From Conidiobolus incongruus B7586 (taxonomy: Eukaryota; Entomophthoromycota; Entomophthoromycetes; Entomophthorales; Conidiobolaceae), in assembly GCA_000697335.1 (NCBI GenBank), contig JNEM01011945.1:1-28348 (forward strand): a DNA stretch of 28,348 nt, given 5' to 3'. The notes beneath the pieces were generated by a model. The model worked only from the letters and a program-made list of their open reading frames with translations. It made no database searches and was not told the origin of the DNA. The translations under genes were made by a program, and so were the position numbers. Positions 19,395-28,348 of the stretch are shown here, piece after piece (positions within the stretch are counted from its first letter, which is position 1; the number at the start of each line of letters is the position of its first letter).

Positions 19395-21463
19395 TTACTC
19401 GTCATTTACTTTATCATTCTCGTCACCTTCAGTAGTTTCCACATCCTCATTATTCACTAAAGATTCTGGAGGTACGAAATCTTTCTGAAGTGAAGTAATC
19501 CAGTCCAACACCCTATAATTGAGACTGATATGATCTTCGTCTTCAGTAGTATCCATATCGTGATCATCACCCAATCCCTCCAAGTATTCTTTAACGACTG
19601 CTTCAATGGTCGAGAGTCCCAAATTACGTCGGACGAGGAGGTAAATGATCTTATCGCGAATGGCGCTTTCATAATAAGCCAAAATAGTGAGAATCAGAGC
19701 TGTCATTTGTAGTGTGAAAAGTCCTCCTTCGAGTTTGGCGGAGTAGATACGTTCATCCTCAGTCATGAGATCGTCGTCCATATCGAGATTCAAATGTTCG
19801 TCCAAAGTGCGTTCGATCTGGGTCATACGATCATTATAAAAGAGGAAAATTTCCACGATGCGATCGACCTTCTCCATGTCGTTTTCGAAGAATTTTCGAA
19901 GTACTCGCACCCACTCGAGACTGTCAGTTGGAAGATTTACTAATAGAGAACTGATTATACTGACACAGTGCTCCTCGTCCTTGATCTCGTTGAATTCTGG
20001 GTATTGTTTCTTGTATTGTTTCAGTTTCTTTTTCATTAGGGCTGAAAATATGGGACTGAGACCACCTTCTCGCACCAGTTGGATGGAATTAGGTTTTCCG
20101 GAATGTGTTACAGTCGCAAAATTGATAGTTTCAATAGCTCGGATACGACACATCCTTTTACTTTTAAGTAAAATCAACATGAGAACAATGCCTTCAGATA
20201 TAAAAAATTTTTGTTTGCCGACATCTTCTTGGAGGACGGAATTGATACAATCGAATAAATTTTCCATAAATTCGATTTCGTCCCTGTCTCTGGGATCTCT
20301 CTTTTTGTAGTTACTTAGAATTCTCAGAACTGCGTCAACGCCACCGATCCCACAGAATTTTATACGATTGTTGCGACTTCCCTGGAGGAGAATAGCTAAT
20401 ACTTCGGAGGCGTATTGGGCGTTTGCATCGAAACTTCCCAACTCTTTGTCAGTGATATGATTTTTGAATTTGATGCGATTGACAATCCACTGTAAAATTT
20501 CAGTTTCAGCTAAAATTAATTCAAGAGCGTCCGCTTGAATGGATCCGATACTCTCTATAATACTAAGGATTTGAAAGATGCCGGAACGTTCTTCGTCATT
20601 CGTTTCATCAAAGCGAAGGATGTTTTGCATTAGGAAGGTGTAGAATTTGTTGTCCAGGAGATTTTGAATCAGTGCATTGATGCCAGATTCGATAGCTTGT
20701 AATTCTTTAGGTTTTAATGTAGTTTCAGGATCTGATAAAATATCTTCATCGATTAATTCGTTGATTAGTTCGAGACAACTTACTACGATGTCAGTGTTTT
20801 CGTGGATGAGAAGACCTAGAATGGATTGAATTGCATTTAATTCAATAAGAGTTGGATAAAATTGTGGGGTTTGAGCTAATAATTTGCAATTTTTAATTTC
20901 TTGATCCAAATCAGTTTCCGATTCCATAAACCTACCAAATTATGAATAATACAATTTTAAATAAAAATAAGTCATTTACTTCTTAGGTTCATTAGGATAT
21001 TTAGTCCTCATTTCATTATTTTTAGTAATACTCTTTTCCAACTTTAAAATTAATTTTTTAACCGTCATTATCGTTATTTCTTCATTCTACAATAAATATT
21101 AGTAAGAATTAAGTCACTATGGAGATAAATTACATCTAGATCATCTCCTAATTCTACCCAATCTAAAACTTGACGCTCTTGATTATCTAAACCATCTTCG
21201 AAGAATCGTCCTCCCTCTTCGTCTTCTTCGCGGCCTTCGTCATCATCTTCCACCTGTACTTCGTCCCTTTTGTCCCCCTTTTGAACGCTGCTGAATTCCA
21301 CCTCTTCGTCGGAATCTACCTTGAGTAATTTGATACCACCGTCTTTGTTGGGGTCGACTAATTTACGTTTTCCTGACTTGTCCTTATTCTAAATTTATTA
21401 ATACTCATTGAATAGATTGTAATGATGAAATAGAATTACATTGAAAATTGAATCAATATCCAT
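19395..21463 (-). CDS. CTNNBL1: CTNNBL1, beta-catenin-like protein 1 (spliceosome-associated)
   Basis: Four exons: 21463-21440, 21388-21134, 21086-20980 and 20931-19395, joined by GT-AG introns of 51, 47 and 48 bp, give 640 residues (human 563). The first exon has only eight codons (MDIDSIFN), like the short conserved start of the family. Exon 2 is basic then strongly acidic. The conserved block starts with VKKLILKLEKSI and runs through KYPNEPKKFMESE (about 121-134) into LIELNAIQSILGLL, then the armadillo-like helical repeats (LAILLQ, ENLFDCINS, ENDMEKVDRI, AKLEGGLFTLQ) that fill the rest. CTNNBL1 binds CDC5L and other Prp19-complex splicing factors and their nuclear localisation signals, and acts in the nucleus. 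The C-terminus ends in an acidic tail (VETTEGDENDKVNDE) beyond the family core. The frame at 19395-20927 alone would miss the first 130 residues. Confidence 0.95.
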
Positions 21464-22259
21464 AATTAATATTTATAGGATTATTTAACTGAATCAATGG
21501 AATTAAATTGATTAAATTGAATTGTCAGAGTTAGTCTTAAATTTGACTCCCAAAATCCCAGGCTTAATTTAATTAAATGAATCTAAAAAAATTTTATGGG
21601 ATCAGTTTTTTCAATTAATTCTCAATTTCAAATACTGAGCTCATTTTTAAAAAAATATCGAAATTTTTATTCAAGTTTTAATGAAATTGGTAATATTTTA
21701 ACAGATTAAATTATTATAATATTCAATTTGTATACCAAAGAGTGAATAGTTATTTTGATTAAACCGAGTTATTAATGTGATTATGTTATTATTTGTGCTA
21801 TATAAACGATGATGTAGCTTGAATTGGCTATAATATGGGATTTAGTTAAATGAAATCACAATTTGCCAAATTTTACTAATTTCACTTATTGTTTAAAATT
21901 AATGTTTTAATAAATACTTAAGATTTTTTTAAATATATTTATATTATTTTATTTTATTTTAAATGTTGACGGATTTAATTATTTTAATCATATAAGATAT
22001 TTTCAAATAATTTTTATATTAAAAACCAATACCTAAAATATAAATTCACGTCAAATCAAACAAATTAATTTGATGAATAATTCGATAGAAAATATAAACT
22101 AAAAATATTTAATGAATTTAAATATCATTTTAAGAGGTATTTATATTAATAAAAATTCAAATTGTAAATTGGTGAGTCACATGACCAATTCTATGATTTA
22201 ACAGGGGCTAGAGTTGGAAGATGATAATGAAATGGTGGTGAGTAATACTTGAGTGTATT
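21464..22259. other. Intergenic between two minus-strand genes
   Basis: AT-rich DNA that should contain the CTNNBL1 promoter and the 3' end of the RanBPM-like gene. A GTCACATGAC string at 22176-22185 fits a bHLH E-box of the RTCACRTG type but is closer to the upstream gene's 3' end than to any start. Nothing else is recognisable. Confidence 0.6.
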
Positions 22260-24319
22260 TTATTCCATTAAACAATCTTCTCTTATTTTGACGAGTGCAC
22301 CGTCACCGATACCATTTTCGATCAGTTGATTACAACATACGCTAGCTTGTCGGAATAGTAGTTCTAGGGATGGAATGGGTGGTCGTCCTTGACTCACTAG
22401 ATAAAATAATTGCTGATTAATAAGTTATTAGGATCAGAATAATTGATTATTTACCTAAAATAGCTGAATTGAGGGCGTTAGCAACTGGTTCCCTCTGATT
22501 GGGATCCAATAAATAGGCCATTGCAGATTCGTAGGGATTAGCGTATGCTAACAATGCGAATACATCCTAAAGTATTCATATTAATCAGTATATATTACTG
22601 AATGAATTAATCAATGAGCATTGATTACCACTAAAGTATTCTTAATAAAAGGTTTATCCTCTTTGCCAAATTCATTTTGCAAATCGTGACCATAGCTAAT
22701 AATCTTCATCAAAATATCATTCTTGTTGCTGAATTGATCTTGACTGGATGAACTCGTGTGATTTTTGGGTACGTCGTCGTCAATTTCCATACTGGTATCG
22801 TCTTCATTTTTAAGATTGGGATTGTTGGATTGGTGAAGTTGAATCATCATTTCGGCAAATTTTTGGCATTTTAATTTAAATAGAATCTCTTGATTGGTTT
22901 CGAATACGGTGGGATAATATAGCTCGGTAAGTCGGATGGCTTCGTCGATACGACCCAGTAGGACATTGTCGCGAATCGTTTTTCGTTGTCGAATGTCGTT
23001 GGCTTGATCATTGCTCAACTCGAGTTCTAGTTTTTGTTGGATTCTGGTTTCTGAAGGACTACAAGCAGACGGATTGGTTTCGTCTTCAGTTCCCATACCC
23101 AAAGCATTTGATGCAAATTTTTTAGCAGTGTTGAGATAACCATGGTGTACTAGATATGATGTTAACATAAGGTTAAGAATTGAATTGGTGGAGGTTTCTT
23201 TATGATCTCCAGATACATTGGATTGATCTGGTAATGGGAAAGCATTGATCTCTTTCCAAAGTTTAGTTTTCTCTAAGCTCATATAATGCTCAATATCAAA
23301 TTTGAATCTCTTTTGACCGAAATTAGCTTCAATTTGTTCTCCAGGAGTCCTTAAACCAACAGAAGGATACAAAGTTCCTCGAATATCTCTAAAAGCAATA
23401 CCTAAAATTATTAAGTTATATGATTTGCCTCTATCATATTTAAAATATTAAAATACCTAAATTAATCCCATTTTTGGTGAAGAAAGCGGTATTATCTCTG
23501 AAATTAATACCACATCCTATTACATCACCCATACCAAAGGTGGGACCGTAAGGTTTTCCAGTTCCTGTGCAATTGAAAGAGTTACCGTCATCCCCATGAT
23601 AGCCCCAAGAGTTAGGTTCCCAACCTAAAAATCGTTAAAAATTGAAAATAAGTCACAACTCCAATCAAAATTACCAGGTAATCTTGATAGCATGACAGTA
23701 TTAGCGCAAAAACCGATACCTATTTGACTAAGAAACATATTATTTAAATAAATAATCTAAAAGTATATAAAATAATAAAATTAATTTTACCCGTCCCTCC
23801 CCTTAGAAATAATTTCGATTTCAAAGTAAAAAATACCGCACTGGGGTGGTATAAAATAATTGGCCCGAATTGCTGAAATATCCGACTCACTCTTACCAGG
23901 TCCTAAATAAAATTAAATTAAGTTATGTTTAATTTAATTGAACATAAAAGACAAAAAAAATTACCAATGTAAGTCACTCTCATATTAAATTTACTCAAGT
24001 CTAAAAGTCCATTCTTATCCTTATTACTCCAAGCTGTTGGGACATAGAGTTCCTGCTTGCCATCTTCTCCTTTGGCATTCTCTCGTTCCGCTACCCAATC
24101 GGCGAATGAAGTACCTTGTAAGTAATCAGGTAATTTGAAGCTATTTCTTCGAATTTCTTGAGGTTCAGCTGGCAGGTGGGAACTCGTAGTAGAAGGTAAT
24201 TGGACAGGTTGCAAATTAGAAGTTGATGTAGACAATGGGTGGGTACTCATATGGTGAGTTCGTCTCAAACTCCAATTGGAAGTAATATTGTGGGGTGTTG
24301 ACTGGTTTCTGTTAACCAT
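22260..24319 (-). CDS. RanBPM/Gid1 (VID30) homologue, SPRY-LisH-CTLH-CRA protein
   Basis: Seven exons: 24319-23965, 23902-23791, 23727-23675, 23624-23457, 23401-22629, 22566-22455 and 22396-22260, with GT-AG introns of 62, 63, 50, 55, 62 and 58 bp. All phases agree and give 569 residues. A disordered Ser/Thr/Pro-rich N-terminus (1-60) precedes [10 protein letters not shown] and VPTAW. SPRY spans about 118-262 ([59 protein letters not shown]). LisH is at about 304-330 ([15 protein letters not shown]), CTLH at about 366-420 ([19 protein letters not shown]) and CRA at about 455-560 ([14 protein letters not shown]). The domain order is that of animal RANBP9/10 and yeast Vid30/Gid1, a core scaffold of the GID/CTLH E3 ubiquitin ligase that in yeast degrades gluconeogenic enzymes. 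It follows that SPRY would face substrate receptors here too; that part is family knowledge. The acidic insert [12 protein letters not shown] (429-440) sits between CTLH and CRA. Confidence 0.95.
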
Positions 24320-26375
24320 AGTGAATTATAATATGAATTTTTAAGAATAATTTAACAAACTCTTAATAGAAAATAGAAACACTTAATATGAATAATTTAT
24401 AATCTGAGAGTATTAATTTTTAATTGATATTAATGGAAGAAGGAATAAAATTGAATATTGGAAATATAATGACTGTAATTTTTGGAAATAAATGGATTGT
24501 TATTAAAAAAATATTCTTTTTCTAAATTAGGGGTCTCATTAATTAATTTTAGATTGCATCATCATCACTGATACCTTAGTCATTTTGAATTATCTAGATT
24601 ATAGATATTATTTAGTTTAATTAATAAATATATGTGATATATTTTTAATAATTCAAACTCTTGAAATATATTCATATTTGATAAATTTAATATAGAAAAA
24701 ATTTGAGAAATTTTTAGTTATTAAATTTGATATCATAGCTAAATTTAATAATTTTTACAATTTTTAACTAATATCTAAAAAGTTGGTGTATATGAATAAT
24801 ACCCCTTATTTAAAAGATTATTATGAATTAATGATACAAATATTTATATTATAAATTCTAATAATCAGCTTTTATATCTAATGCATTCAAATATGACTCG
24901 ATAATTTGGGAGTTGGAAAACTTGTTCTTGTTCATTAAACAAATTAAAGATGTACATGATTCAATTTATAAATAAATATTGATTAATTTCGTGATTTATG
25001 AAATATTTTGGTTAAATAACCTTGAACTAAATACTGATTTCCTTCAATTGAATTGATCAATATAAGTGATTTTTGCTATAATTAATTTTTATAACAAATT
25101 AATCAACTTAAATTTAGTCATATTGTCTACAATATACATTTTGATAATACTATTGACCAGTTTATATTTTTTATATTAATTTAATCATCCAATCTCTATT
25201 AATAATATTAATATCAATTTAATACATAATCTGATAATATATGGTTATATTTCAATATATTGAGTAATTTGATAATAATTAATTGGATTAACAATTTCAA
25301 AAAACACTATATTAACAAATAAATTTCAACGATTGGTTTAAAGATGATTGATTGAATAATAAAAATTATTAATAGAATTTTATAGTTAATACTTTATATT
25401 AGAAAAAATTTAAGAAACTTTTTATCAACCAAATGATTTATATTCAATAAATCATTTAAAAATAAAATATAATGAGATTAATCTTATTTTACAATTAACA
25501 CTAATTTTAATTGTTATTAGAATGATAGTATTAACTATCAATTGTTCAATATGATTATTACTTTTTATAACATATTTCTTATACTATTTATGAATATTTA
25601 TATAAGTGGATTTAAAAGTTTTATTATAATAATAATAATAATAATAATAATAATTTTTAATAAATTGACCAATTTTGTTTATTGATAAAAGTTATCTCAT
25701 TTCATTATCAAATATGAGTCATATTCCGATTTCCAAGAGTAAAAGGACATGGATTAACTGAATGAATAGAAACATTGAAATTTGATTATTAAATAAAATT
25801 ATTAAACAAAAAATATTATTTAAAATTAATTTTACAATATAATTTAATTAGTGGTTATTTTCTATGTGGATATTTCAAAATATCTAAAATATTTATACAT
25901 TTAACAAATGTAATTATAACCAAACTTTCTATTCAATTCCGAATCCCATGAAAAAAAATTGCCAGGTGAAATTTATTTAAGTGAAAAACTTGAAGATAAA
26001 AATTCTATTGTATAAAATTATCTCACCATTAAATCAATTCGATAAGCATTAAAGTAAATGAATAATCATATTAATATATACTAAAAATAAAATTTCAATT
26101 CAATAATTTAATTTCTCCTCAATATTTATTGTCAATCTGTTTTTAATAGTAGTTAACCAGAGGAAAATTAATTGAATTTTTATTATAAAATTTTAATATT
26201 GTAGAAAAAATTGAAATTTTTAGTTAAAATTAATACTAATCTAATCATCTTTGTTAATCGGAGTAAATTATTAACTTTATTTTATTTTCAAATTATTTAG
26301 GTTCCCCATATTAATTTGATCAAAAATCGAGATTTGTAAAGTTTAGTCAGTTTATCGAAAAAAAAATTAAAAAAA
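24320..26375. other. 2-kb AT-rich divergent intergenic region
   Basis: This separates the diverging RanBPM-like (-) and CK2 alpha (+) genes and should hold both promoters. It is almost uniformly AT-rich. I found no ORF with coding character, no tRNA and no mobile-element remnant. A triplet repeat lies at 25627-25653, listed separately. Confidence 0.65.
25627..25653. repeat. (TAA)9 microsatellite
   Basis: Nine TAA units in the divergent intergenic region. The same triplet, read on either strand, forms the other long microsatellites of this window. Confidence 0.85.
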
Positions 26376-27633
26376 ATGTCTGAAACTAGTATCGCCAGAG
26401 TTTACGCCGATGTGAACTCTAACATGCCTCGTAGTTATTGGGATTATGAAAATTTACAAATTACTTGGGGGTAATGTTTATAAAATCTTTATTTGACTAA
26501 TTATTAAATTATTTTAATAGAGAACAAGATAATTACGAAATAATTAGAAGAGTTGGAAGAGGTAAATATTCGGAAGTATTCGAAGGTTGGAGTATTCCTG
26601 GAGATTGCAAAGTCATTATAAAATGTCTAAAACCCGTTAAGAAAAAGAAAATCAAGAGAGAAATTAAAATTTTGCAAAATTTGAAGGGTGGTGTGAATAT
26701 TATCGAATTATTGGATATTGTTAAAGATCCCCAGTCCAACACTCCTGCATTAATCTTTGAACATGTCAATAACTTGGATTTCAAAATGTTGTACCCTAAA
26801 TTCACAGATTATGACATTCGTTTCTATATCTTCGAATTGTTGAAGGCTTTGGACTTTTGCCATTCTAAAGGTATTATGCACAGAGATGTTAAGCCTCATA
26901 ACGTCATGATCGACCATGAAAATAAGAAATTACGCTTAATTGATTGGGGTTTGGCTGAATTTTATCACCCTGGAACTAGTTACAACGTTCGTGTCGCTTC
27001 TAGATACTTCAAAGGTCCCGAATTATTGGTGGATATGCAAGAATACGACTATTCTTTGGATATGTGGAGTTTGGGCTGTATGTTCGCCAGTATGGTATGT
27101 TTTATTTATATTTGTTTACCCAATTTCCTCTCCTTAACTTTTATTTTAATTTAGATTTTCAAAAAAGAACCATTCTTCCATGGTAATTAATTACTCATGT
27201 GATTCATATCTCAATTTTGATTAACTTGATTTATTTAGGATCTGACAACTATGATCAATTGGTTAAAATTGCTAAAGTATTAGGAACTCCTGACCTTTAC
27301 TCCTACTTGGATAAATACGAAATCAATTTAGACAGTCGCTATGATGATATTTTAGGCAATTACATGCGCAAACCCTGGAATAAGTTCATTACACCCGAAA
27401 ACTCTCATCTCGTATCCAACGCCGCCATCGACTTTTTGGACAAACTCTTGCGCTATGATCACCAAGAAAGATTAACTGCTCAAGAAGCTATGAATCACGT
27501 CTACTTTGGTAAATCATATAATTTATCAACATTTTAACATTTGATTTACTTTTTCTTTTTAGACCAAATTAGAGCTGATCACGCCAAACAACAGCAACAG
27601 CAACAGCAACAACAACAGACTGAAACTAATTAA
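26376..27633 (+). CDS. CKA1: Casein kinase 2 catalytic subunit alpha
   Basis: Five exons: 26376-26470, 26521-27094, 27155-27182, 27239-27508 and 27563-27633. GT-AG introns of 50, 60, 56 and 54 bp keep phase, giving 345 residues, near the usual 330-390. The ATG follows an A-rich leader. Visible are the conserved N-terminus ([16 protein letters not shown]), the glycine-rich loop [11 protein letters not shown] (44-54), catalytic lysine K66 with the basic [11 protein letters not shown] substrate and heparin site, HRDVKPHN (152-159, D154 catalytic), the CK2-specific DWG (173-175) in place of DFG, and the activation segment ending GPELLVD. K66 sits in VIIK, against VVVK in most CK2. The tail ends in ten Gln (mixed CAA/CAG) then TETN. 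CK2 is a constitutive Ser/Thr kinase acting in nucleus and cytoplasm with regulatory beta subunits. The 28-bp exon 3 is easily missed but is required (IFKKEPFFH). Confidence 0.97.
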
Positions 27634-28348
27634 AAAACATATATATCAGGCTTTGACATATAATTCAAATTTATCCCAAATGTTTTAAGTCATCTTCATT
27701 TTTTAATATAAATATACATTTCCTTAATATATATAATATTATACATAACTTTTGATTTTGGTTAATTAGATAGATTATTCAGTTTAACATTTGATTATAT
27801 CACTCAAAATAATATAAAACTTACAAATATCATCCTAACTTTGAATATTAACATTTAATTTATTAATCTTTTATCATAGATTATATATTATTTTCGAATT
27901 TAAAGAGATTTTATCATTATAAAAGTACTAATACTCAGAGTTAATTATATATTAATTATACGAAATTAATTATTATTATTATTATTATTAGTTATTTAAA
28001 GTTTTTATTAAACTATTTTCAATAAAATATCAATAACTAGTATTTATCAATTTAATATTTATTAAAAGTATAAAATTTTAAGTTTATTCCTCCAAATGTT
28101 AAATCATTTTATTAGTTATTTTAAATTTAATTATTTTGAAAAACATAAGTTATTAGAAAGGTTATTATAATTATCAAAAACTAAATTTATTATATTTTGC
28201 TTTATTCAATTTTATAATTACCTAATATTTAATATTTACACCAATCTCATTAATTAATTTTGTAGCTATAATTATACTGATTATAAATTAATAATACTGA
28301 TAACGAATTTTAATTAATTAATTAAGAATTATTTTTACATTTATAATT
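27634..28348. other. AT-rich region downstream of CK2 alpha
   Basis: The 3' flank of CK2 alpha to the window end. It is nearly all A and T and holds a (TTA)7 run at 27970-27990. I see no gene or RNA in it. Confidence 0.7.

Noticed and set aside
22176-22185. E-box-like GTCACATGAC as a regulatory site
   Set aside because: It fits the RTCACRTG consensus but lies just after one gene's stop and about 700 bp from the next start; chance is likely.
1-28348. CRISPR array, transposon, LTR or virus-like element
   Set aside because: No spaced direct repeats, terminal repeats, transposase, reverse transcriptase or capsid-like reading frame was recognised; repeats present are simple microsatellites.

Overview
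The window looks like nuclear DNA of an early-diverging fungus. Intergenic DNA and introns are extremely AT-rich, while exons are clearly richer in G+C. The 23 introns that can be placed are mostly 45-63 bp, all GT-AG, usually ending in TTTAG or AATAG with a YTRAY-type branch motif shortly upstream. Glutamate synthase is the fused, single-chain fungal type. A receptor with class A (rhodopsin-type) GPCR hallmarks is present, which is rare in Dikarya but, as I recall, common in Conidiobolus-like Entomophthoromycotina. I therefore favour that group; this is an inference.

Layout. 1-4341 (+) is the 3' two thirds of NAD(P)H-dependent glutamate synthase, cut by the window start. 5200-6174 (-) is an intronless class A GPCR-like protein. 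About 3.5 kb of AT-rich DNA follows, with three patches of more balanced composition and one doubtful small ORF. Then comes a plus-strand run of intronless genes: an orphan seven-helix membrane protein (9728-10657), a Snapin/BLOC-1 subunit homologue (10833-11345), the Golgi protein SYS1 (11736-12368) and a TBRG1-like FYR-domain protein (13528-14715). Minus-strand genes follow: NatC subunit NAA35/MAK10 in 11 exons (15317-18065), tRNA-His(GTG) (18526-18596), CTNNBL1 in 4 exons (19395-21463) and a RanBPM/Gid1 homologue in 7 exons (22260-24319). The window ends with casein kinase 2 alpha in 5 exons (26376-27633, +).

The genes are ordinary, unlinked eukaryotic housekeeping functions: nitrogen assimilation, vesicle traffic, N-terminal acetylation, splicing, ubiquitin ligation and signalling. 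SNAPIN and SYS1 are neighbours with related trafficking roles, but nothing shows that they are co-regulated. No mobile element, virus-like element or CRISPR array was recognised.

The strongest unexplained signal is a GC-rich island at about 18969-19195. It has several short nested helices and is followed by a T7 tract, which would suit an unidentified Pol III RNA. Other points are the two membrane receptors of unknown ligand, a near-perfect palindrome upstream of the orphan seven-helix gene, a motif shared between two promoters, and ambiguous splicing in NAA35.
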